From Lepidonotus clava (taxonomy: Eukaryota > Annelida > Polychaeta > Phyllodocida > Polynoidae), in NCBI GenBank assembly GCA_936440205.1, contig OW387133.1, positions 10,072,001 to 10,136,000 of the forward strand: DNA of 64,000 nt, written 5' to 3'. Under the pieces are notes generated by a model that was not told the DNA's origin, made no database searches, and saw only the letters and a list, made by a program, of their open reading frames with translations. Position 1 is the stretch's first letter. Each line of letters starts with the position of its first letter. A program made the position numbers and the translations under genes. Below, one piece after another: positions 37,870 through 47,738 of this stretch.

Positions 37870-39250
37870 CGCATCAAGTTTCATTGCACGGAGTTAGACC
37901 TTTAATTTTGCAAATGGGGCCATTGGGCTTCATATATGTCACCTTTCCAATACCTTAGCAAGATCTTTGAAGAATTTAATGGTAACCTGAAGAAGCAAAC
38001 CTAAATGTAAAGGTCTATTTTCATGCAGTGTTTCAATCAAGTATATTTTAACTAGTTTTGTTATACATGTTATTCAGAACGTGCTTTTGGGAAATGTAGG
38101 CCTACCTGCAGGCGAAACTTGGTTCGCAAGGTGTTCAGCTTATCAATTTCCGACCATGGATCCATAATGAAAATTTTGTAACATAGCAATATGTTTATGT
38201 AAGAGACTCCGGGCTAGTTAATCAACGTTAATGAAGTTACTAAATTACCAAGTGTACACGACAGCCTACACAACAAAGCAGTCATTAGAGCTGTAACTAA
38301 TTGCCTGAGGGAGGGGCGCTGGTTTACACGCCCTGTGTTCTGTTTCACGCGGAGATTTCCAATCAAGCTACCAGCAGTACCCAGGCCCACCCACTGGGCT
38401 GATTGTATAATGGCTTTCTCTGACCGAAAACACAAAGCTGGGTTCGCGCAGAAACCGTCAGGTGTTTCATTTCCGGTGGACCGGAAGTGGAGGCAAAGGG
38501 CCCCGACTGATGACGCCATGACACCACGTCGTCAGCGGGTCAGGGCGCATGCGCGGGAATGAGTTGTGAAACCCGACGCCCGGAGTGAGGATACAATAAT
38601 GGGCAGGGTGGCCTACTCCATTAACCTAGGCCACCTCAGGTAGCTGGTAATTGGGCCGATCACTGTATTTAGGTTAGGCCCATAATCCTACTTTATTCTA
38701 GTGGGTCTGTAAGGCCTAATGTCTATTCTGTTTAACCTAAATCAAGTTGAGAATAATTGACCATTGACTAACAAAAAAGGTGTGTTAAATTCTGTGAAAA
38801 TGTAAGACATCAATACCAGATGATATATCATAATCATATTGGAAACTGCATTTTTTATTTGAAATAACTAGGAAAATAGGAAATATTTCATACGTGTTTA
38901 TTGTCTACATCTCACGTTAAATTTTATTTCAGAAATCGGAAGTTCGTGAGTAATAAATGAAGTTGGAATCTATGAGTATATTTCATTTTTGGGGACCTTA
39001 TACCGTTAAAATAATGTAATGTAATCCAAAATAGTGCTTTGAAGAACACTATGAAACAATAAAATGAAATAAAATCATTCAAAATTGAATTTTATTGAAA
39101 TGAGCGCAAACAGCTGAAAGGCTCGTATTGCGTACATTTGTATACGGTGTATGTTTAAATATGTACCTAGCATGGCGTATGGCAGTCCCCTTCATCACCA
39201 ACTAGAAGGAAGGCCTCGCAGCTCTAAGTTCCACGTCCTGGTTATTAAGA
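37870..39250. other. Intergenic with promoter-like CpG patch
   Basis: AT-rich either side of a CpG-rich patch at 38330-38600 that carries an ETS site and an NRF1 site (listed separately). On the minus strand an open frame starts ATGGCGTCATCA at 38519 and runs to 38214, but its composition drifts and it matches nothing I know. Confidence 0.45.
38481..38554 (-). promoter_or_regulatory. Housekeeping-type promoter motif cluster
   Basis: CCGGAAGT (ETS/GABP type) at 38481-38488, CRE-like TGACG words at about 38510 and 38526, and the perfect NRF1 palindrome GCGCATGCGC at 38545-38554 lie in 75 bp of CpG-rich DNA. NRF1 with ETS is a known signature of CpG-island promoters in animals. A minus-strand ATG at 38519 lies inside the cluster. 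The product, if any, is unknown. Confidence 0.4.
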
Positions 39251-42200
39251 TCCCGCATTTGACACTGATTGCCCCTCGGGGAACTATTTCTTGTTAATAT
39301 TACATACGTGTCAGCCCTAGCCTTATCAAGATCAACTGCCCCAACTGCCCTCTCCATCCAAACAGGACCCCAACCCCCGCGCGATTTCCTCTGGTCCCTC
39401 CAGAATCCATATTTCTTTGGCTACATCCCCACTCGGCCCCCGAAAAAAGGCGTCCGGTGGTTGGGCGATGCGTCTCTAAGCGGCACAAGACGGGCACCAT
39501 TAGCTTTGTTGTATGACATGCTTTGTTTTACTGGAGCCGCTCCTTCCTGTGTAAATCATACCTGCTCGGGGCCCCGCTCCTCGCAGGAAGGCAGGCCCCA
39601 GTCGGTCGTTTTTCTCCGACCTTCACGAGTCAGATTTGTCAAAATGGGATCATTTCCATGCGGCGGGCCATCGCTCATGGCTTCAGAGGAGCGTGTCCCG
39701 CGCGCCCGCCGTCTTAGCGGGATGGATGATGATAGTCGGCGTAAACCTCCCTCCTTTTGTCATCCTCAAGCCCCCTTTAGACCCGCCTAATGCCGACCAA
39801 CAGGCGCACGGGGCACCGAGAAATATGGGACTTGGGGAACGTTGTCCTGGCGGGGTTGGAGGCGGTGGAGGGGTCGGCGCAACCCTTGGAAAACAACAGG
39901 TCTGAATTTAATTTACATTATAATGTTATTGCATTCAAATATCATTATGATAAAGACTTGGTAAGTCACTAGAAAGAAATTGAAAACGCATCAACACTTT
40001 TCTTCCAACTCATTTACACTAGCAATGATAACTAAGTGAAAACTCTGGCCAACGGGATTTATAAGAAAAGAGGAATTTAAAAGAATGATGATAACAATTG
40101 GACATTGTATTTCCCTTAGATTTATGCTATATTAATGTCTTAGTCGGTAACTTTAGGGCCCATTTTAATTTTAACATGAACTGATGTAGGAATTTAACAT
40201 GTTTATCTTATTGATTTTTGTTGTTGTTGGACACTTCTTTAATTTTCTTTGGGAAATTTCTAGTACATGGTAATGACGCTTTGGAAGCTTTAGTTGAAAA
40301 GACAATAGAGACTATTCAGGGAACACATTACTGTGACGGATGATGTCTTTACTATATAACCGTGATAGATAACCAGCAATAAGCGTCAATAGAAGCAGAG
40401 ATTGACATATCTATGTCTATAAAACAGGACTTGAAAGCAAACATTTCATCAGAGGCAGAAAGGAGACAAATACTGGTGGGCTGTTTGCGCTTTCCCCTCG
40501 TCTGGCGCCCGCCTCAAGCAAGCCGTCCGCGCGACGGGGGGTCTGGGCCTGAACATCAGAGGAAGGGGCTTGTCAGGGGAAGATGAATGTATTGTCTTTG
40601 AATTATTACGACAGTGATTGCTTTTAATACGGTCTATACACAGTGCCTTTGTCGGCGCGGAGCCTGCCGCTACATGATCGCTCGCCCAGATGGACGCGGA
40701 ATGACAATCGCACCTTGATCATCCTGTCAAAACAAAAAGCGCCGCGCGTGCAGAGAAAAAAGGGGGAAAGAGAGAGAAATCCCCTTTTCCTTCTGTATAG
40801 TGCAAGGCCTGTCAGCGATCACAAGCAACTGTGCGGATCACAGGGAAAACGGCCTCGACAGGTGCACGGACATAGCGCCAACGGCAGCGTCTCGCACTAT
40901 ATCACATTTGTGCGCGTGCGCAGAGACATCAACTCCCCCCGCCGTCAGGTGCACGCGCCGTATGCAGCGGGCAGGTGGATCTCTTTATGCAGCGTCCGCT
41001 TAGTCGGAATCGCGCGGGTGGTCGGGGGGAGCGACGACAGAGAGCACGCCGGGAAACGTGGCTCTGGTTTCCGCCGGAACCACATCCTGCTGCGCGCGCA
41101 GCATCTGTGTGTGATCCACCTGACAATGATGTGACGCAATTTGAAATGGGAGAATTTTAATGGTGTCTTGGCCACCGATCGATGCCCTAATCGGCGCCCT
41201 GTGTTTACACTTGCTATCTTCCCAGTGGGATTGGGTTGCTCGGGGTTTGGACAAAGGATCCGATTTGTTGACGCGTGTCCTCTTCCCCGCATTGATAGGC
41301 CAAAGTTTCCTAACCGTGGGGATGTAAGACTAGACCCTATTTGATACAGTGGCCAGCTTAAATGTTCAAAGCAATGTTTGATGTGTGCACGATGCATAAG
41401 CTATCTAGTTACTTCCTACTCATTATGCTTGGGGTATGATATTGCCCTGCTTCTACAAACACTGCATGTATTGAATACACAATTATACAAGCCCCCTTTC
41501 AAAATAGTGCTTAAGATGTTTTTGACAACGCCAACCAACATAAATCCTCTAATAAAACAGACTCTCACATTCTCTGTGATGTGGAAGTGATATTAAAAGA
41601 CAAACTTTAAATACCCTTAAAGCAAAATTGTTTACATAAACAATGAATTCAAAAACAAGGGTATAGATGGGGATACCAACCATGCATGTTTATGCAATAT
41701 GTGACCTGCTCTGCAATTTTGGGGCTACTTGACATGAATAATGAATTTAGAACAAGGCTTAGGCTTTCTAAAAATGTAAACATCTCTTAAATATTCTGGG
41801 TAGAAGCTGAGTTTTGAGCTTCTGAATATGATATGGTCAGACACCTTAAATCCATTAGAATTACGATATAGATTGTAGCGACAGAATTACAAACAGTTAG
41901 ATATAGAGTAAAATATGAACCACATTAACTATGTTGCAAACAAAATGCTCTCATTTTTTTTGTAATATATTATATTGCACAGGATTAAATTTGGTTAGTA
42001 CTAGTTTTGGAACACCTGCTGTGGCAATAATGAATAAATAAGGTGTTATCTATCGAGTTGTGCTACAACAATCATGTAAACATATATTATATATAAATAT
42101 ATCGTTTTATCAAATCTCTTTGCAGGAATCTCTTGCAAAAGCGTCTTCTATGGGGAGATTCATGCTGATAGTCTTTATTCATGTGCTCAGAGATACATAT

Positions 42201-42439
42201 AACAAGTTTTTTTTAGTTGAAATGAAATTGATTTATTTTACCAATCATGGTCTTCTTCTATTGCAGAGAGAACAAGTAGAATACAAATGAATACAATGGG
42301 ACCAACGTGTTGTGTAGATGAGGATGGTTCTGCTGCTCTCTTGTTGGTCTAATCTCCCCAATGTCTGTTTAAAAGACTTCCGGTCGTTTCAACCGGAAGT
42401 GGCATTGCACATGGCGGAAACAGGCATCCGTCTCCACCC
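39251..42439. other. Intergenic; two CpG-rich blocks
   Basis: CpG-rich at 39260-39890 and 40480-41340, AT-rich elsewhere. The 173- and 163-codon plus-strand frames here (39269-39790 and 40643-41134) overlap long frames in other phases and strands and have no motif or splice support. CACCTG/CAGGTG and GCGCGC words are frequent. Confidence 0.45.
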
Positions 42440-42800
42440 ATATGAGGGGGGCACTTGGGCTTGAAATGGTACCCACATCCAAACGGACCCATGAGGGAGT
42501 AGCAGTAAATGTCAACCTTTTAAGCAAAACAAAAGAAGGGGTGGTAAGCTTAGTATTGTTACTATAATTACTTCACAAATAATCTTAGCAGTTTTGGTGA
42601 TTTTTTTTATACTTCCTAGCATTGATACACTCTGATTTTTAGGGGTGGTAATCTCTGTTCTCCCAAAATAGGGGGCGGTCAACTTAAATTTAGGAGCGGT
42701 CAGTCAGGGAAATTAGCGGCAGTAGTTTGGCAGTGGGTAGTAACCTCCGGAGTAACTTTCAAAGAGTCAGCACTCCCCCCCCCCCGGCTCCCACTCCAAA
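42440..42800. repeat. Dispersed repeat, copy B (about 360 bp)
   Basis: Diverged second copy of the element at 12350-12790, in the same orientation. Shared words include GATTTTTAGGGG, GGGGGCGGTCAACT, AGTAGTTTGGCAGTG and GTAGTAACCT, followed by a C-rich run. Confidence 0.75.
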
Positions 42801-45362
42801 TAACACCAGGGGACGTTCCCACACTATGCCAGGCTACATTTACCTGTTGCCGGGCCACCTCAAGGATTCGTTAAACAGACATAGGTCGTTAGTGAAGAGC
42901 ACCATAAACACGGACAACCCAGGGTAAACGGGTCCGAGCCGAGACAGCTGACAGATCCACGCCAACCCCCTCCCCCCAGGATGGATGAGGGTCCAGGGCC
43001 TTGGTCAGTTTGTCCGCATCCTAAGCGGTCATTTGCCGACACTGACCTTCTACCGGAAGCTGCGCAGATGGCATTGCGCGCGTGGGTCGAATTCCGCTAC
43101 GTTGGCTGCTGAAGCCTCAACGATGTACAAATTCACTGATCGCGGATAAGGTCCTAAAAGTGTGAAGCCATTGTTTGGTACAAGTTTTCTTTACAAGATT
43201 GATTCTATTCAAGCAGTGGAAATATTAAATAAACATACACAAGTTATAATTACTTACAATTCTAGCTCTTTGTATCTGTAGTACCATGCATACAATTTGA
43301 ATCATGTTTAAGTTTGATACATATACTGTGGAATATTGCTAAAGTAAGAAAAGGGCAGGGAAACTAGAATCCTCTACACAATTCATATACCTCTCATATG
43401 CGAGTAAAACATGAGGCAAGGAGTGCGTATGGGAGCCAGAGAAACAATATTATGCTAAACCAAAATTGTGGATATTGGGAATTTTTAACATTGCATTGCT
43501 AACTGCAGGGAAGAACTTCATTGCTAGATATTCATGTATTATTTCTTATCATGGAAAAGTGGGCTACCTTGGTACATGTAGTTCAAAAAAGATGTCCTAT
43601 ACTCCCTGTAATTAAACTATACATCTAGAGACATGTCTGCTTTCATTGTGTGCCATGACATTCCAACGAGGATATCGATATACACATATCAAGTTACTAA
43701 GAGATGGAAAGGAAACTCCATTTCAAGGGGACACCCTAAAGACAAAGTTGAAGACTACATTGAAGAGATAGGTATAGGGTGAAATTGTGCATAGAGTCAG
43801 TGGTAAGAAAGTAATTATCCTTCTTACATTCTACTGCCAATCTCCACCAAAGCACCACCTGTTTTACCTGTGAGGTATTGAATACAATGAGTGCACCGGT
43901 GCCAGTATGTGCTGTTGAGATGCTCGTATCAGATGGAATATAGATTAGAAGCCCTAAAACATTAAGGGAAATAGTTTGAGACAGTTTGGCTGCAGGGTAG
44001 ATACTGTACAGACAGAATGGTTTGTCTATTTGGAAACATATATCAGCTACAACATAAACTGTACATGATGAGAAAACAACAAGACAAGTCAGCATAGTGA
44101 AGACATTGAAATCATACACGATCATGCACCTATCAGCTGCTCTTATGAAGTTTTGCACAGTCTTTTGCTTTTATTCAATTATCAACTCTGAAATCTGGAA
44201 TGTTTGTGACAAAGGCACATTTGGGAGCATATTTGGGAAGAGGTACCTAATGACATTTTTGGCCACCCTGTGCCTGCTAGTTCTCGAGGTTTGTTCATAT
44301 TATGACACAATCACTTAACATGGAGCTAAAAGTTATGTTTTATAATGTTTCTGAAGTCCCAGGGATTCTTCTACTCTTTGTTTTATCATTCTAGGATATT
44401 TAGTTCCTTCGCAATCTTACTTACAATATAGGCCATTATGCTCAATTTGGGCCAAATCTGGCAGTATCTGGCAGAAATTGACTCTTTGTTATATTAATCA
44501 TGAAATATATGGGGAAAAACTATTTTTTAAGTTATTTTGTGAAAAATTTGGACTTACATGAAATTTTCTAAAGATTCTCATGACATTTACTAAAAAATCT
44601 AAATTTTCATAAGCAATGCATCATGGGAAAATCAAAATGGAATGTTTTTAGCAGAATTTCTACGCATAATTTAGGTTAGTGAGTTACCATGGTTATGGTA
44701 AAAAGAATATAAAAAATGAAAAGAACATTTTTTCACAGGTAATGTAGAAAATGTTTTTACCTTCTCAAAACTGAAAACAGTGAGTGGAACAAACACTCCT
44801 GTCAATAGTTATGGCACTTTTAATATTCTCAGAAATAAGAAAACTTAATTTCTTGATAAACATAAGAAACTTTAAGTCGCCATAACATGGAAGTAACAAC
44901 AGCAATTGGGAATAAGGGGTTCTCAATGTACAAGAGGTGGGTAGGTTCATACATGTTTATCTCAGGTCCTATCAAGAATATTTCAAAATGGTTTGCAGCA
45001 TTTGAAAGAGTAGGTTCTCTACAATAAGAATAATGCTGACACATTTCCCTATGTTTCATGTGATTTTGTGACCTCATTAAATGTCATTAGGTACCTTTCC
45101 CAAATATGCTCCCATTTTATTGTGTAGATTTGTAAGAACCAATCTGCCAAGTTCTAATCCTCTCAACTTCTGTTGTGTCCTGTTTTTTTGTGACACTTGT
45201 GTTATACATCGTGTAACAGAGTGCATTCAGTGCATGCGCAAAACAGTTAAGGGCTGTGGTTTTTGGTAATGAAATTTTAAATAAGTGATACTGATAGTGT
45301 TGCAAACAGTGATCTTTATGTTTCAAGTGCCAATAAATACAATAAAAAGGTTTAGTCAAAGA
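42801..45362. other. AT-rich intergenic DNA left of the Polinton
   Basis: A GC-rich patch at 42830-43100, then AT-rich. Several minus-strand frames (43736-44158 and others) are rich in hydrophobic residues, as AT-rich DNA tends to give. A spaced inverted repeat links 44219-44261 with 45078-45116. Nothing coding supported. Confidence 0.45.
44219..45116. repeat. Spaced inverted repeat, about 40-bp arms
   Basis: GGGAGCATATTTGGGAA..AGGTACCTAATGACATTT at 44222-44258 recurs reversed at 45080-45115 with almost no change, about 820 bp apart. No longer homology on either side. Could be the ends of an unknown foldback element or two copies of a small repeat. Confidence 0.8.
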
Positions 45363-45368
45363 CCTAAC
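45363..45368. repeat. Polinton target site duplication, left
   Basis: CCTAAC directly before the left terminal repeat. The same six bases follow the right end at 63129-63134. Six base pairs is the known duplication length for Polintons. Confidence 0.95.
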
Positions 45369-45505
45369 AGTAGTATGATGGAGTCGCTGGCGCGCATAGT
45401 CAATGCTACTAAGTAGGTCAGTAGGTCACTACGACCGAGTTTAGGTCTAAAATAGGTTCATAGCTTAATAGAGACTTTGAATAATTAGGTCATTACGACC
45501 TACTT
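45369..45505 (+). repeat. Polinton left terminal inverted repeat
   Basis: Starts AGTAGTAT and matches the right end in reverse at about 123 of 137 positions. The outer 60 bp and inner 45 bp are almost identical and most differences fall in the middle 30 bp. It contains AGGTCA words, two of them two bases apart (45415-45420 and 45423-45428). Confidence 0.95.
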
Positions 45506-45526
45506 ATAAAAGCTATTTTTGTAATT

Positions 45527-45546
45527 AGGTCAGAGGTCAGAGGTTA
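45527..45546 (+). promoter_or_regulatory. AGGTCA direct repeats, one-base spacing (DR1-like)
   Basis: AGGTCA at 45527-45532, AGGTCA at 45534-45539 and AGGTTA at 45541-45546 are each separated by a single G. Two AGGTCA half-sites one base apart form the DR1 element bound by RXR, HNF4, COUP-TF and related nuclear receptors. Binding here is inference. The site lies just inside the left terminal repeat. Confidence 0.5.
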
Positions 45547-45560
45547 GAAATATTAGAAAA

Positions 45561-45690
45561 CAGGGTCACTGAGAAAACATGTCAGGGGAAGAGCGCGTGG
45601 AACGACGTGGAGACCGGAGGCCGTAAGGCCGGAGGTCTGCACGTCGTTCCTCAACGCGCTCTTCCCCTGGCATGCTTTCTCAGGGACCCT
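45561..45690. repeat. Polinton long imperfect palindrome 1
   Basis: Two arms of about 62 bp fold on a short centre (GTAA between GGCC words, 45621-45630). Arms share AGGGTC or AGGGAC, CTGAGAAA, CAGGGGAAGAGCGCG and GGAACGACGTG with their reverse complements. The centre contains GGAGACCGGAGGCC and GGCCGGAGGTCT. No coding function seen. Confidence 0.85.
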
Positions 45691-45735
45691 ATATTCTGGT
45701 TACGGCTAAAATATTACATATGTTCTGATATTTTT

Positions 45736-45874
45736 ATTGCAAAGGGGCGGTGCGGGCATTCCATGGGAGGGCTGTTTTAGGAATGAGGTGGAGACCGGAG
45801 GCACAGCCGGAGGTCTCCACCTCATTTCTAAAACAAACCCTCCCATGGGCTGCGCGCACCGCCCCCTTTGCAAT
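45736..45874. repeat. Polinton long imperfect palindrome 2
   Basis: Arms of about 67 bp: GCAAAGGGGCGGTGC, CCATGGGAGGG, TGTTTTAG.AATGAGGTGG and their reverse complements. The centre GTGGAGACCGGAGGC...GCCGGAGGTCTCCAC is the same as in palindrome 1 although the arms differ. The pair of short open frames reading through it has no family resemblance. Confidence 0.9.
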
Positions 45875-45971
45875 TTTATCACTTATACTATTACTATTCG
45901 ATTCGATTATATCTACTTTATGTGTATGTATTCATTTAATATGATTTTGATAAAGTTTCGTCTTCATATTC

Positions 45972-46046
45972 ATTAAATAATATTCGTATAGAAACTGAAT
46001 ATAGAGTTTTCCTGTTTATATTGATTAAATAATATGCGTATAGAAA
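45972..46046. repeat. Polinton short direct repeat
   Basis: ATTAAATAATATTCGTATAG at 45972 and its near copy at 46024, 52 bp apart, lie in AT-rich DNA downstream of the 312-residue gene. AATAAA on the minus strand at 46137-46142, about 45 bp past that gene's stop, may be its poly(A) signal. Confidence 0.75.
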
Positions 46047-46185
46047 ACACAACATATAAAATTCGTTTATAAGTTTTATTCATTAGAAACATATATAGAA
46101 ACATATTTACAGTGTCACAGATACATGGTGTAATCTTTTATTTACATTGAAACTGTTCACAAAGTGAAAAATATATAATACAAAA

Positions 46186-47124
46186 TCATTTACACTGTTG
46201 GCATAAGAAAACATTGTTTCCGTTGCCTGGTAATAAACAAATTAAACAATGAGAACAGTTTCGGGCAAGTGTCCTTATCTTCGGCTGTTTCAGTTTCTCT
46301 TTGTTCCATGTGTGAGTGTATACATATGTGTGATGAGGATTTCTGACGGATTTAGCAATGGTATGGTGAAAGAGAGACTGTGCTTTGAAAAAGTTACAGT
46401 CTACTTCAGTCGCCAACACATTGTGACCGAAAACAGGATTCATTTGCACCTGGTATGAAAAGAAATTTTCGATGGCCTGAATGTAAATTGATTTCAGCTC
46501 ACAGTGTAGTTGTATACATGTAAAACAGAACAAAGGACCAACAAAAGTGACATCGGAATCACGGATTCGACATTTACAAAAGGCCTGTGAAACGGCTGTC
46601 ACTTTATGTTGCTCAATGAAAACCATAAGTGACTTTACACTGTTGACGGTGTATCTGGTAGTAACTCTGAAACATGAGTCTTGATGATGTTGATACACCG
46701 CCAAATAGTAGTCCTTGTGGTTATCGCCGTTGATAAGCTGGCTCGTTGCGAAACTATACCCGTCCCACATAGCTTCTGTAAAAGTGGAACAGGATCGCGT
46801 CGTACCAGTGGTGTGGTCTACAGTACTAACATGGTGTGGTTTCAGATAAAAGTCGCTGTACTGTGCGGGGATAATCTCCCAAAAGAAATATCCACTACAT
46901 CCGCAAAGTACAGCCACTTTATCATTTTTGGGTATAAGTTGAAAATTAATGTCTGCTGATGGATAGTTAGAGTCGAGAGGACTATCCGGAGATTCAGGTC
47001 GTGACTCAGCAATATTGAGAAATGATAAATCGAGACCCCAACTAAGTGTGGTCTCGTTATCATTTGTTGATGAATCATTGCTTGCCAAATCGATTAGAAA
47101 ATCCGAATAGCTGCTGTCGCTCAT
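46186..47124 (-). CDS. Polinton protein of unknown function, 312 aa
   Basis: I do not recognise this protein. It begins with an acidic, serine-rich stretch (about residues 1-60) and has a central part rich in aromatic and histidine residues. It ends in a probable zinc-binding tail (residues about 287-311): Cys-x2-Cys-x2-Cys and, 13 residues on, Cys-x2-Cys. Other cysteine pairs lie near 183-185 and 200-203. It is the first minus-strand gene from the left end, downstream of the polymerase, and could be an early accessory or regulatory protein. That role is inferred from position only. No signal peptide or membrane helix is clear. Confidence 0.75.
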   Translation of the reverse strand: MSDSSYSDFLIDLASNDSSTNDNETTLSWGLDLSFLNIAESRPESPDSPLDSNYPSADINFQLIPKNDKVAVLCGCSGYFFWEIIPAQYSDFYLKPHHVSTVDHTTGTTRSCSTFTEAMWDGYSFATSQLINGDNHKDYYLAVYQHHQDSCFRVTTRYTVNSVKSLMVFIEQHKVTAVSQAFCKCRIRDSDVTFVGPLFCFTCIQLHCELKSIYIQAIENFFSYQVQMNPVFGHNVLATEVDCNFFKAQSLFHHTIAKSVRNPHHTYVYTHTWNKEKLKQPKIRTLARNCSHCLICLLPGNGNNVFLCQQCK

Positions 47125-47738
47125 ATTGAAGCTGTAATATAATACTGGAAACTATGGCTACACTAAGCAACTAGATGAATAAAATATGGGTAGCCAGTTA
47201 TTTTTGTAGTATTTACTATTTAGTATGTACTAAGAAAATAACTGGTAGTGGGTAGACACCTTAAATTTCTCTGTGATTCGCTGAGATTTTCGCTGCCGGG
47301 AGTTCTACCCTAGATAAAGCCATGCATAAAGCCATGCATTTTTTTGTTTTCTCTGAGATATTGTATAATTTTTTATTTTTTTTAATATTTTTCTAATTTT
47401 TAAAGTTTTTTTTCATTTTCTTAGACAAATATTTATATTTCAAGCATTTTTTTCTGTCTCTATGTGAGATTTTGTATAATTTATTTTTACTTTTATTATA
47501 ATTTTAAAGTTTTTTTTTTCTTTTTAAACAATTATTTCTTTTTTTAATTTCAACTTTTGAATATTTTTTTTAATTTCAACTTTTGATAAATGATATGTAC
47601 AAGCTTAATTTTCTTTTTCTTTTTATATTTTTTATATTTTTTTGTTGGAGTATTTCTTTCATAAATGATATATTTTGTAGTTATAAGTCTGTTATTTTTT
47701 CAGAATTAAAGAATATTTACAACATGATTGCCGAATTC
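47125..47738. other. AT-rich spacer inside the Polinton
   Basis: Very AT-rich spacer between the polymerase end and the 312-residue gene start, so it should hold the promoter of the latter. CCAGTTATTTT (47194-47204) pairs with AAAATAACTGG (47235-47245), and ATAAAGCCATGCAT occurs twice near 47315-47341. Long T runs dominate 47340-47660. Confidence 0.7.

Noticed and set aside
39269-39790. 173-codon plus-strand frame
   Set aside because: No motif, and overlapping frames are open too.
40643-41397. Long frames on both strands in a CpG-rich block
   Set aside because: Mutually overlapping and Arg/Pro-rich, as expected for GC-rich non-coding DNA.
43736-44318. Hydrophobic frames that look like membrane proteins
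   Set aside because: AT-rich DNA gives Phe, Ile and Leu-rich readings; no transporter or receptor motif was found.
45737-45976. Short frames through palindrome 2
   Set aside because: By-product of the palindrome; both strands read open for the same reason.
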